Source: Hysterangium stoloniferum
Lineage: Eukaryota; Basidiomycota; Agaricomycetes; Hysterangiales; Hysterangiaceae
Length of the DNA: 64,000 nucleotides
Assembly: GCA_015178975.1 (NCBI GenBank)
Contig: WHVD01000136.1
Span: 124,001-188,000, forward strand
Reading direction: 5' to 3'
The notes beneath the pieces were generated by a model, which was given only the letters and a program-made list of their open reading frames with translations, made no database searches and had not been told where the DNA came from. This document shows positions 32,965-43,728 of the stretch, one piece after another (positions within the stretch are counted from its first letter, which is position 1; every line of letters starts with the position of its first letter). The translations under genes and the position numbers were made by a program.

Positions 32965-34194
32965 TTGCTCATCATGGGTCCCAAACGCAAAGCTGCCAAA
33001 GGACCATCCCAACTTCAATCCCCGTTGCAACTTTACACCACTCAATCCGAAACCCCTTTTCAGCCGACAACATCAGCTTCAGTCGAAGAAGTTACCGAGG
33101 AGGTTACCGAGGTAACAAAGGACACCAATGTTCCCCACACTTCCGACAACGAAGCAGAAGATCAGCCGGAGACATCGAAAAAGAAATCTTCCGATGAACC
33201 AACTGAAATGTTGTTTATCAACTCCATCGTGAAATTCGCTGACTATTTGAAATCCGCTGAGGATAGTAAAGAATCTTCCCGCACCGGAGTCAAAGAACCC
33301 GAACCATTTACCAGCAAGGATCTGAAAAAATTGAAGAATTTCCTTCTCCAATGCCGTTTCAGTTTCCGTGATCGACCCAATGCTTTTAAATCCGACAGTC
33401 AAAAAGTCAATTTCGCGCTCTCTTATCTCAAGGATACCGCTCAAGATTGGTTTGAACCCGGACTATCTGGAATATCCAACGAGACACCCGTATGGCTCGA
33501 CGACTGGGACGCTTTTGTGGAAGAACTGGAGACTAATTTCGGACCTTACGATCAAACCGGCGAAGCGGAAAATGAATTAATGACGCTCAAGATGAAGGAC
33601 AATCAACGAGTTTCCGATTATCTCGTCAAGTTCAATACCCTCGCCGCACGATGTGGATGGGACGATTCTGCCCTCAAACACCATTTCTATATGGGACTTC
33701 CATCACGCCTTAAAGATGAAATCTGCAAAGATGGAAAGCCGAAAACTCTCCAACTCATGCGGATGAAAGCTCAAACATCCGACGCCCGTTATTGGGAACG
33801 TAAAGCCGAGGTTTCTCAAGAAAATCCGACAGAACGTTCTCAGAACAACAAGGTGTCGACTAGCAAGTCTTCTGGCAACAACTCAGGCAATAACACTGGC
33901 AACTCTGGCACTAATACTGGCAAATCAAACTCTGACCGGAAGAAAGACAAGAAATCCAACAAGGAAAAACAGTCCACTTCCGACAAACCTGACATTTCCC
34001 ATTTGTTGGGTACCGACGGTAAACTCACCCCAAAGGAGAAACAACGACATATGGACAACAACCTCTGCGGGAAAGGCGGACACAAGGTTTCCGACTGTAC
34101 CGTTAAATCTAACTCTTCCAAGGCCCATGCGGCAACTTCCACTATGACTACAACATCCAAGGAAAAACCCGCCATGGAGCTGAAAAAAGAGTAA
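32965..34194 (+). CDS. Chromovirus 3 Gag
   Basis: An intact 409-residue frame. It has an acidic N-terminus, then a capsid-like domain with SFRDRPNAFKSDSQKVNFAL, LKDTAQDWFEPGL and NELMTLKMKDNQRVSDYLVK, typical of Ty3/Gypsy Gag. A Ser/Asn/Lys-rich nucleocapsid part follows. The zinc knuckle near residue 365 reads LCGKGGHKVSDC: the CX4HX4C end is present but the expected additional Cys two positions earlier is missing. The frame ends after a run of six A (GAAAAAAG at 34182-34189) with stop TAA at 34192-34194, and the pol frame (-1) is open across this run. Gag-Pol would therefore need a -1 frameshift. Confidence 0.88.
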   Translation: MLIMGPKRKAAKGPSQLQSPLQLYTTQSETPFQPTTSASVEEVTEEVTEVTKDTNVPHTSDNEAEDQPETSKKKSSDEPTEMLFINSIVKFADYLKSAEDSKESSRTGVKEPEPFTSKDLKKLKNFLLQCRFSFRDRPNAFKSDSQKVNFALSYLKDTAQDWFEPGLSGISNETPVWLDDWDAFVEELETNFGPYDQTGEAENELMTLKMKDNQRVSDYLVKFNTLAARCGWDDSALKHHFYMGLPSRLKDEICKDGKPKTLQLMRMKAQTSDARYWERKAEVSQENPTERSQNNKVSTSKSSGNNSGNNTGNSGTNTGKSNSDRKKDKKSNKEKQSTSDKPDISHLLGTDGKLTPKEKQRHMDNNLCGKGGHKVSDCTVKSNSSKAHAATSTMTTTSKEKPAMELKKE

Positions 34195-37100
34195 GCAACC
34201 CTCCGGAATCTGCACAGACAGAGGGTTGCGTTGACTCTCTCCTTGTTTCCGAGGTTATCCGTCTCAACGCGTCCGCTCTCTCTAATCCCGATTCATTATT
34301 TGTAAAACTCGTTTCTGACTTTCTTGGAAATTTAGTGTTCCGAGCTCTAATAGATTCCGGCTCCACACACTGTTTTGTAGATACCACCTTTGCCACGAAA
34401 CATAATCTGAAACTCCATTCTGTTCCCGCAATTTCCTTGCGTCTGTTTGACGGCACTAGCAATATGGCAATTACTCAAGCCTGCGACATGTCTATCTGGT
34501 TCCCTTGTGGAACATCCCAGACGGTTACTTTTTTCGTAACACAGTTGGACTCTAGCTGTTCGGTAGTTCTTGGATACAACTGGCTCACCCGATATAATCC
34601 ATTGATTGACTGGGTATTGGGCAGTATTAATTTCCGAATTCCCGACACTTCAGTTCCTCCTGCAGCGTCTCTTCCGGCCAACGCCTTTTCGGCATCTACG
34701 GCACCTCTGGCTTCTACCGAAACCTCCACGCCTCCAAAAATCTCTCTTATCAACGCTTCAGCATTTGTTAGGGTGAGTAAACTGGATGGTTCGCAGTGTT
34801 TTTCAATCAGCTTAAAAGTTGATGAAGCATCTGGATGTTTTGCGACTCCAGAATTATCCGAGCTAAAAGCCGACCTGGAAGGAGTTCCCGAAAAATATCA
34901 TGATTTCGCGGACATTTTCAGTAAGCAAAAAGCTGACTGGCTTGCACCACATAGGCCTTACGACCTAAAAATCGATATTGAGCCCGGTTCAAACCCTCCG
35001 TTAGGACCTATTTACCCATTATCCCAATTGGAACTTTCGTCTATTCGGGAGTTCCTGGATGAACATTTGTCGATAGGTTTTATCCGTCCCTCAAAGTCTC
35101 CGTATGGAGCACCTGTCCTTTTTGTCCGAAAGAAGGATGGCTCTCTTCGACTATGTGTTGATTTCAGAGGATTAAATTCCATTACACGGAAAGACAAGTA
35201 TCCACTTCCACTCGTTACCAATTTACTCGATGCCCCACAGAAAGCTCGGATCTACACCAAAATAGACCTCAAACACGCCTATCATTTGGTCCGAATTGCC
35301 GAGGGCGATGAATGGAAAACTGCTTTTCGGACTCGCTATGGATCCTTTGAATGGTTGGTTATGCCGTTCGGCCTTACCAACGCCCCTTCCGCTTTTCAAC
35401 GTTTTGTTAATGATATATTTTCCGACATGCTTGACGTATGTGTTATAGTCTATTTGGACGACATTTTGGTATTTTCCAAGGATCCCGCTCTTCACGACGA
35501 ACAAGTCCGTGAAGTTTTTCCGAAGACTCCATAAAAATGGTCTTTTTGCCAACGGTAAAAAATGCTATTTGACATGGATTCTATTGAATACTTAGGTTTC
35601 ATTATCGGACCTGATGGTTTCCGTATGGATGAAACCAAAGTTCAAGTTGTCCGTGATTGGCCCGAACCACAGAAAGTCAAGGATATTCAGTCATTTTTAG
35701 GTTTTGCCAACTTTTACCGACGTTTTATTCAGAACTACTCAGATATTACAGTACCGCTCACTCATCTTACCCATAAAACTCAACCATGGGTCTTTGACGA
35801 TAAATGCCGATCCACCTTCCAGACTTTAAAAAATGCTTTCACTTCTGCCCGATCCTTTCCCATTGGAAACCTGATGTTCCGATTATTGTGGAAACCGATG
35901 CTTCTGATTATGCAATTGCCACAATTCTTTCCATTCAAGATTCCGACGGTGAAATTCATCCGGTCGCATTTCTTTCTCGGACACTTTCAATATCTGAACT
36001 CAACTACGATGTTCATGATAAGGAACTTTTGGCAATTTTTGAAGCTTTTAAACATTGGCGCCATTATCTCGAAGGTTCCTCAACTCCCGTTGACGTTGTT
36101 ACCGATCACAAAAATCTCGAATATTTTTCTACCACTAAACTTTTAACCTGCCGGCAAGCCCGCTGGTCTGAATTCCTTTCTGCTTTCAATATGATTATCC
36201 GTTTCTGACCCGGACGTCTTGGTGGAAAACCAGATGCCATGACTTGACAATGGGACGTCTATCCTAAAGAGGGGGAAAGTAATTATGCCGTTGTTAATCC
36301 GCATAATTTAAAACCAGTTTTTACAACGCAACAACTTTCCGCATCTATCCGAGCAACTTCCCTCTACTACCCAATTATGCGTAGCGTCATGATTATGGAC
36401 ATTGAGCAATTACATCAAGATATCCTTTCCGCACTCACTTCCGATCCGGTTCTCAAGCCACACCTAGAAGTTCCTGACAATCCGGACCAACCCCGATGGT
36501 CACAGGACTCTCAAGGTTTTATCCGTCTCGATGGACGTATCTACGTTCCAGATTCCAACAATCTCTGACTCCATGTACTTCAGTATAAACATGATCATCC
36601 AATCTCCGGACATTACGGCATTAACAATACTCTTGGTTTAATCCGTAGAGAATATACATGGCCCAACCTCCGAGATTTCATAACCCAGTTCTGTAAGTCA
36701 TGCACCACCTGCTTACGCTCTAAGACCCAGAGGCACAAGCCATACGGCCTTCTCAAGCAACTCCCGATACCAGAAAAACCCTGGAATTCAATTTCCATGG
36801 ATTTTATCGAACAACTCCCGACTTCCGAAGGCTTTACATCCATTCTAGTTGTTGTGGATCAATTCTCAAAACAAGGCATTTTCATACCCACTCATGATAC
36901 AATCACGTCCTTACAATTAGCGGAACTTTTCATTATTCACGTATTTTCCAAACACGGAGTTCCGTCTCACGTAACTTCCGATCGAGGCTCCAAGTTCATC
37001 TCCCACTTCTTCCAGGCCCTTGGAAAAGCCCTCGACATGAAACTACACTTCACCTCGGGATATCACCTGGAAGGTGATGGACAAATGGAACGTGTAAATC

Positions 37101-37879
37101 AAACATTGGAACAATATCTCCACATCTATTGCAATTATCAACAGGACAATTGGAAATCCCTTCTTCCGATCGTGGAATTCGCCTACAATAACTCCCCGAA
37201 TGCAACTACTGGCATATCTCCTTTCTTCGCCAACAAAGGCTATAATCCGAATCTCACCGTACATTCCGAACGAGATTTGGCTTCTGTCCGTGCTCAAGAA
37301 TTTATTACCGACCTCGACGAATTACATCAAGAACTTCGGAAAGCTATTTCTTCCGCACAGGAATATTATCAATGTTCCGCGGACAGAAACAGGATCCCGC
37401 CTCCTAACTTTAAAATCGGTGATCAGGTTTTTGTAAAAGCTCAATTCTTCCGTACTACCCGACCTTCTAAAAAACTCGCTGAGAAATTCTTAGGACCTTT
37501 TGAAATTATAGCACAAGCCGGTTCACTCTCATGGACTCTCCGACTTCCCGATAGTATGCGAGCAGTTCATCCCATTTTCCACGTTTCCATGTTAGAACCC
37601 TGTGTTCCTAACAAAATCCCAGAACGTATTCAACCTCCGTCCCCTCCAGTCATTATTGACGGAGAACCTGAATTTGAAGTTTCCGAAATTTTGGATTCTA
37701 AAATCGACAATTGCCGACGTACTTGTAAATTGCTTTATTTAGTCAAATGGGCAGGCTATGAAGGTACCGACGAGGAAACTTCATGGATATTGGCCACGGA
37801 ACTTGGACATGCTATGGAAATTGTTACTGACTTCCACATGGCTTATCCAAGTAAACCCGGACCTTTATCATCACTCTAA
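34182..37879 (+). pseudogene. Chromovirus 3 Pol (PR-RT-RH-IN-chromodomain), broken
   Basis: Domains in order: protease (ALIDSGSTHCF, ~34350); reverse transcriptase (KKDGSLRLCVDFRGLN, MPFGLTNAPSAFQ, VYLDDILVF with the YLDD box near 35450); RNase H (IIVETDASDYAIA, ~35880); integrase zinc finger (CKSCTTC, ~36700); integrase core with D, D, E in SMDFIEQLP, VTSDRGSKF and NQTLEQYL; and C-terminal chromodomain (LVKWAGYEGTDEETSW, ~37745). Breaks: a one-base gain near 35520 and a one-base loss near 35570 that cancel, a further one-base loss near 35845, and three TGA stops at 36206, 36245 and 36566, each explained by C-to-T in CGA. The element is recent but not autonomous as it stands. Confidence 0.92.
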
Positions 37880-38492
37880 CCCTTTCCTGTTTTCTTTCTG
37901 TTCAGTTTCCGACACTCCCGACACTTCTGATATCACACTCGTTTTAGGTTTTGCAAGTCAAAAAAAAAAATATTATTAGGACTATTTTAAAGTCTCTGAT
38001 ACCCCAAATCCACCTTCCGGCTCTTCAGCAATTTCCGCACTTTCCACCATATCCTGCACCTCTTCATCCTCACTCTCCGATTCTTCCGGTCCATTTCCTG
38101 ACTCCCACCTTTTTTCAACACTTTCCGCCAACAGATCATTAGGCTTTTCCTGTGCCTTATCGGAAAACCTCTCAGATACTGCGATAACACCAATGCTAAC
38201 CATTATCTTCTCCAGGAAATCGTTTTGCCTCCGGAAATCTCAGATTAACGAATGGAAACCTTTCTCCTGGATATCATTATGGCGATCCATTGTGTCCCGC
38301 ATTTTCATGACTTCTGTCCCGATAAAAACCAACACATCGACGGTTTCCTTGAGGAGCTCAATGTCTGTAGTATCCATTTTCGGTGTCTCAGTTTCCGCAG
38401 CTTTGGCCGCTCCTGAACTTCCCGCTGTAAGTTCGTTACTAGGAAAAGACCTAATAACCTGCGTGCAATGGTCAAGTCTTTATGACGGTCAC

Positions 38493-39101
38493 TGACACAG
38501 TCGTTCTTGAAACCAGTCTATAACCAAACACACTCGGAGCGAGAGGCTAGAGATCGGACCTTGGATGACATAAACGAAGATGATATCAAAAGGCTGACAT
38601 AAGCCTAATGTCGAGGAGTGTAGAACTTCAACAATAAGAGACACTACAGTATCCCTTACTGGCCATAGGAGTGAGACTGAGAGTAAAGTAAGACTTAAGA
38701 GATTGTCCTTAAGAATGAGCTTCAAAATGAGATACAACGAAATTGCTTGTTCAATAGTGGGCAAAGGAGAGGCCCTTATATACATGAGGAAGCACAGGTC
38801 AAAACAAACATCTACAAACAATGACACAATAACGATGCAATATGGTGTGAGTCATCTCTGAGTCATCACAATAGGAGTGTTAGTAAAGCTGTGAACAAAA
38901 ATAGGGGGAGGCTGCGCTGAACAATAAGAGAATGACAAACAAAAGATGAGATCAGACATGTGATACGGATAAATGGGGAAACACAATAGAACAATAGGAG
39001 AAGTGAGTCAGACAATAGGGATGATGGAGTAATAGAAGTGATGGCTGATGAAATATCAATGATATGAGTCAGAAACACAAGAATCCCACGATAATGTGTC
39101 A
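38493..39101 (-). mobile_element. LTR-like insertion inside the antisense gene's long intron
   Basis: The block begins TGACACAGTC and ends AATGTGTCA on the plus strand. Read on the minus strand it has a TATATAAGG promoter-like box (38777-38785 region). No clean target duplication is visible at these borders, so the limits are tentative. It explains why the intron is 1.44 kb while all others are about 50 bp. Confidence 0.35.
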
Positions 39102-39219
39102 CCCTCAAATGCTATGCTTGATTTCGAAATATTGACAATATTACCAATCGATGAACCGAGATTGGACGTATTGTGTTCCTAGTTTTGCAGTATAAGGAGG
39201 GGACACAATCAATCACCAT

Positions 39220-39749
39220 TTAGAACCAGGTGGTGAGTAGGCTCCACAACCATGCAAGGAACATGAATTGACGACGACCTCGACGAGGCTCTACTTGACT
39301 TCCCTCTGGAACCGGGGTCCTAAATAACTTGGGTCCTCTGTGATCTCCTACTGGAGTGAACGTTGCCATGTAATAGATTCCCGATGACGGTGGGGAACAG
39401 TCCTGCTGGAACACTCGATCGAATTGATAGTGGAGGATTTCGGAGGAGCCATCATAGTGCTCTATACGAATGAAGACAGGATCGTCTGGAGCATATGGGA
39501 GTCGAATACCTTGTCGACAGAGGAAACGATGGTATTTCTTGGAGGAGCATGAGTGGGCTGGTAGGGGCTTGGAAATGATGTCTGAGGATGAGGAGAAGTG
39601 AGATGTTATTGGCTGGAGTTCTATTTGGGAGTGAAGAGTTGGTTTCGAGTAGGAACTGAGGGTTACTTTGGAGGACGATGCAGTGTTGAACATGATGGAG
39701 TTTTGGTCGTCTTTTTGATGAAACTGATTTGGCTGTGTAGAAGTCATCT
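39220..39749 (-). CDS. Unknown ORF within the long antisense intron
   Basis: About 176 residues from a Met placed some 20 bases after a TTATATATAC box. The first half is Ser/Thr-rich; the second half contains LPYAPDDPVFIRIEHYDG and a basic GRRQFMF near the C-terminus. I do not recognise it. Codon use differs from the surrounding chromovirus, suggesting that it came with the insertion. An acceptor-like AG just before the Met means it could alternatively be an exon. Confidence 0.35.
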
Positions 39750-40702
39750 TGAGTGCCAAAGTATATATAAGAATTTGTGCTGTGACGTGACTTGAAACTA
39801 TAACCATATTAGTCTCTTTCCGATTGAACTCTCTACACCGCATCGTTAGCTTTTGGAGTCTTCTCACCTTGTGGAACCCTTTTCGAGGCGAGGGTGCATG
39901 GAAGTTTGAGAACCGCACAGGGATAACAAGTTCCACCCCATTTTACCTTCTGTTTCCAACATGTCATATTCCGTATGGAACATCGATAACACAGAGTTTC
40001 ATGGACGATTTCCATCCGTTCCGGAGCCTTGACCTTTGGTTTCTGTTTCGGAAGTTAATTCAAATACCGACCTTTTGTAGATGCACTTACTTTAGGACTT
40101 GAAGGTCCAGCCTCTCCCTCCACCTCCATCTCCACAGCTTTTCGCTGTATCAAAAGTTATCGGTCGGAACCATGGAAAATATGGATCAAACTTACTTTTC
40201 CTTCCCTTATCTCTTTCAGTTTTTCCGCCATCTCTGACTCCCGCTGTAACTTTTCCGCCTCTTCCTTCTTTTTCTGAGCCTCCGCTGTTTTCTGGATCCA
40301 CGCTTCTTTTTCCGCTTTCGCCCGCTCCAACTCCTGTTTTTCTGCCTCTTCTGCATCTTTCAACTCCTGCATCAACGCCTTCTCCTCCTCTTCCTGTCGT
40401 CGCTTCAACTCCTCCATCCTTTGTCGTTTTTGTTGAAGTTCTGCAACCTTCAACATCTTTTGTAGAATGGCAATTTCGGTATCTGAGTCTTCCGGGGTAG
40501 TGATGAATAACGGCCGATGAATTGACATACAAGTTGTGGATAAAGAAACAAAAACGTGAATTCGAATATTTGGAGGTTTTTATACTCAGCACATCAGCCA
40601 AAACTCTCACCTCCAGAATTGCGTAAATTTCACGACACATAATAATCAGCCGTCACTTCAATCACTCAGTACCTAATCGCCTCTATGGGATTTCGGCCTA
40701 AC

Positions 40703-40710
40703 AGGGGGGT
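40703..40710 (+). other. Polypurine tract of chromovirus 3
   Basis: AGGGGGGT directly precedes AC and the 3' LTR start TGTTACGACC, as expected for the plus-strand primer in reverse transcription. Confidence 0.75.
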
Positions 40711-40712
40711 AC

Positions 40713-41277
40713 TGTTACGACCCGTTCCCGGATGTTTCAATATCCGATTTCCGATCTCCGACTTCCGACTTCCGATCCCCGACTATGGAACATCATAGTT
40801 ACTGTATCATCCGCATTCTTCCCTTGTTCCACATTTGGTAATTTGTCCGTTGACAAGTATTCACTCATTTGTTTGTTGTATTCCCATTTCGGAATATTGT
40901 CTCCCTAATATGTCTTATTGTATTTCCATTTTAAGAACACTTCCGTTTCCGTCTTATTATGGTCTTAGTTTGTAGTACAATAACGAGTAGACTTATATTA
41001 GTTTCTGCAAATTTGTACTTTACCTTAGATCTGATATCGACTTAGTTTCTTATTCCTCCTCCCGTCTTTCTGTACGCTTGATATTCGGAACTCTTCGGAA
41101 CTCTGAATATCCATATCTTCCGTTGTAAGTTTTACTTCCGAAATTAAGGACATTGAGCGTTTGCGTAGAGGCGCAGCACATAAGCTGAAGCCGACATCCT
41201 GACCCTATCCACGAGTTTCCAACTTCCCGGTGACTTTCCGATAGTTCTGGAATAAGTTCCCGACACGGCACTTAACA
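40713..41277 (+). mobile_element. 3' LTR of chromovirus 3
   Basis: 565 bp, same length as the 5' copy, TGTTACGACC to GGCACTTAACA, followed by the second CAGAC (41278-41282). It contains the shared motif CACATAAGCTGAAGCC at about 41178. Confidence 0.93.
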
Positions 41278-41740
41278 CAGACGGATTTTATTTGGTTGCA
41301 GATATTACTTTTCCCCAAGGTGCTCAAAGCATTCAGAACAAGACCAAAGCTTCACTGAAGTATGGTAATCAATTGCTATCCCACTTGGGACATTTTGTAC
41401 AACTAGCAGTTGATTAGAAACTACTTTCATATCAGCAGACAGCTGAGTGGGGTATGTGAGCATTACAAGATGGTTTTGGTCAACTTCATGTGCCTTTCCC
41501 TCTGGATCCTTCTCAATGTTTACAATTACTTTATGTTATCACTTGAGCCTTCAATCTTTGGGTACATTGTGTTAGTACATGTATAAATCAGGTTCATGCA
41601 GTGTATTGTGATATCTGGCAAGAGGCTGAGGGAGATAATCTTTATTCAAAATTTTCATCAATGCTCATGGGTGATATTCACAAGAATTATCACATGAGGT
41701 GCTTCCATACAATGGCTGTTGAGATACAGCAATAGTGTTA
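41278..41740 (+). pseudogene. Harbinger-type DDE nuclease remnant, right part
   Basis: Continues the frame interrupted at 32374: GFYLVADITFPQGAQSI contains the second conserved Asp region of Harbinger nucleases, and later LLSYQQTAEWGM and DGFGQLHVPFPLDP are typical of the C-terminal part. Several stops show that it is a relic. Its split by an exact CAGAC duplication fixes the insertion site of the chromovirus. Confidence 0.7.
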
Positions 41741-43728
41741 GATCATTAAAAATTTTCTTGGGTCCAGTATAGACAATTACAAACATGTTATAGAGTAGTA
41801 TATAGTGGTACACAAGAATGATTTACAAATGCCAGCTGTACTCCATCTCTCACAACAACTGCACCAACTAAACCTGAGTCATCAGAAATGGACACTGATA
41901 CTGATACTGAACCCACAAAGCTACAACCACACTCCTTGCACTGCAAGTGATTGCCAATGGACATTCAACTCCGATAAATATGCACAGATCTTAGATCAAT
42001 TCTCTACCGTATGCGGTGACAATTTCCAGACAACAAGGACAAAAAATGTGATGCATGTACGAGCATAATAAGTGGATAAAATGAAAAATACAGTCAGAAA
42101 TGTTTAGCCGCGGTCGCAATCGTGAGCTTCCATTGGTGTATCGCAATCAGATAGGATATTCATCGGCCTCCCGTGGAGCATCCGCATGTGCTTGTCCCGG
42201 AAGGATAGTCACGGCCGAAATCTTCTACTGTTACCCTTTGATCCTTCAATATGCATCTGCAGAATTTATAGAGGTGTGACGTATTTTACAATTCCATGTG
42301 CTTTCAATTTGGGCGTGCTCCCGGCAGTGTACTATAGTGTTTCGTGCAACTCTTAGGCCAGAATGTGTTGGTTTTATGCCGATGGTTGTAGAACTTTATA
42401 AACGACCATAATTCACCCTGTAGAGATAAAAGGGCGGGGACTATATAATAGAAGCCTTAGTTAGAACAGTGAGGTGAGCAACTTTACCTATATAATATGA
42501 CTACATGCTATTAAAATACGCGTGTCTCTATCACGTACTCGGGTAGCAGAAAACCCTCGCAATCGCGCAGGGAGCTATATTCGCATGTAGCTACGTATAT
42601 AAACCCTAAGAATAATAGAATGCTATATGGAGAAGACAATGGGAATATGAAAAAAAAGGGGGAATAATGGAACAATAGGGGAAGGGAACAAAGGAACATG
42701 AGCTTGGATGATGCTCGAAATCCAACACATGCACTAATTAATGTGGGTGTCTAAGACTATAAGGAATACGACGCTACTACTTACGCCTTAGTTGGAATCG
42801 TCAGGTGAGCAACTAAGGCGGCAAAACTTTGTTGACTATCCTATTATAGCACTTCGGCGATCCATCGCCTGCCTCCTATACAGTCGGTACTGTTTATTCA
42901 ACATTAATATTTTGAAATATAACAAGTGAAATATTACCTTTCTTGAGCATAAGAGCTGTTTTAAAGGGCTTCCATATTGCTAAACGGGAGGGTATATCAA
43001 TAGAAGCACTGGCTTGCTACCAATCTTGGCATTTTCCTTATTTTAACAACAAATCAGTTCCTATATTTGAAAGGCTCTTAAGGAGAGAAAGGGAATGTGA
43101 CTCATTTAAAGTATAATTACGGTTATTCCGGGACCTTAATGGGTGTAGATGAAGTTACACGAGGATTATTACGCCACTAGAAACCAGATCAAATACGAGC
43201 GTTTTAACAATATATGGAAGCGGGGTCACGTTAATTAGGCTGCAAGCTCTTCAACACCGCTTGTTTTTTGCTTTCAAATATATATACATAAGTGCCATAT
43301 GGCCATCAAACAGCGATGGCAACACGTATGTGAGATAAGCACGCACGCTGCGGACGTCCGCTATGGTTAAGTACTATAAACACGTGCCCTTCCAAGAATT
43401 ATATCCTATACCCAAGGTCCAAGTGGAATTAGCTCACTTGGTGTCCGAGGTAAACGCTGATGTCAGCAAAGAGACAGGAAAGTGCACATAAGGCGATTAG
43501 CTACAACAGTTTATGTGCAAAATTGTGAGAATTGAGTGACATGGACTAGTTTCTACGTGGTTATGAAGGTCTACCGAGTCTTTGAAGTCGTTAAAAGAGT
43601 CATATGATAGCTTCTGAATGCACACCCAAGAAGCCGAGGACTTATCGATATCCGTCGACCAAAATAGGCTGAAGAGGCGCAAGACGAGAGAAAGCATTGA
43701 CACAAAGGATCCGTAGATTCTCACAAAT
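41741..43728. other. No gene recognised
   Basis: A weak plus-strand frame at 41805-42068 is not convincing. A ~30-base near-duplicate (CCTTAGTTRGAA, then GGTGAGCAACT) occurs at about 42451 and 42786. The rest has stops in all frames. This is probably decayed transposon DNA plus the downstream side of the LAMTOR2-like gene. Confidence 0.45.

Larger units (their letters stand above)
37982..40528 (-). pseudogene. Antisense accessory gene with Zn2Cys6-like cluster (chromovirus 3)
   Basis: A spliced gene on the strand opposite to gag-pol, between pol and the 3' LTR. Exons 40528-40196, 40144-40091, 40042-39868 and 38424-37982 are bounded by GT-AG and phases close exactly, giving 334 codons. Exon 1 encodes a long charged coiled-coil (Glu/Lys/Gln-rich, EELKRRQEEEEKALMQELKD). 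Exon 3 holds CX2CX6C-X10-CX2CX6C (from LCYRCSIRNMTC to CYPCAVLKLPC), the Zn2Cys6 spacing. Exon 4 has a helical segment (MKMRDTMDRHNDIQEKGF) and a strongly acidic tail. One TGA at 38242-38240, again from CGA, interrupts exon 4. The third intron is 1.44 kb and contains an apparent insertion. Start is 185 bases from the LTR, so the LTR may supply an antisense promoter. Role unknown. Confidence 0.62.

Noticed and set aside
32375..41277. Classic repeat-induced point mutation (RIP) as cause of decay
   Set aside because: RIP in ascomycetes favours CpA. The changes seen here are concentrated at CpG, fitting methylation and deamination instead.
43413..43445. Hairpin CCAAGTG...CACTTGG as a possible RNA gene
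   Set aside because: Only a 7-bp stem with no further structure or promoter elements; expected by chance in this much sequence.
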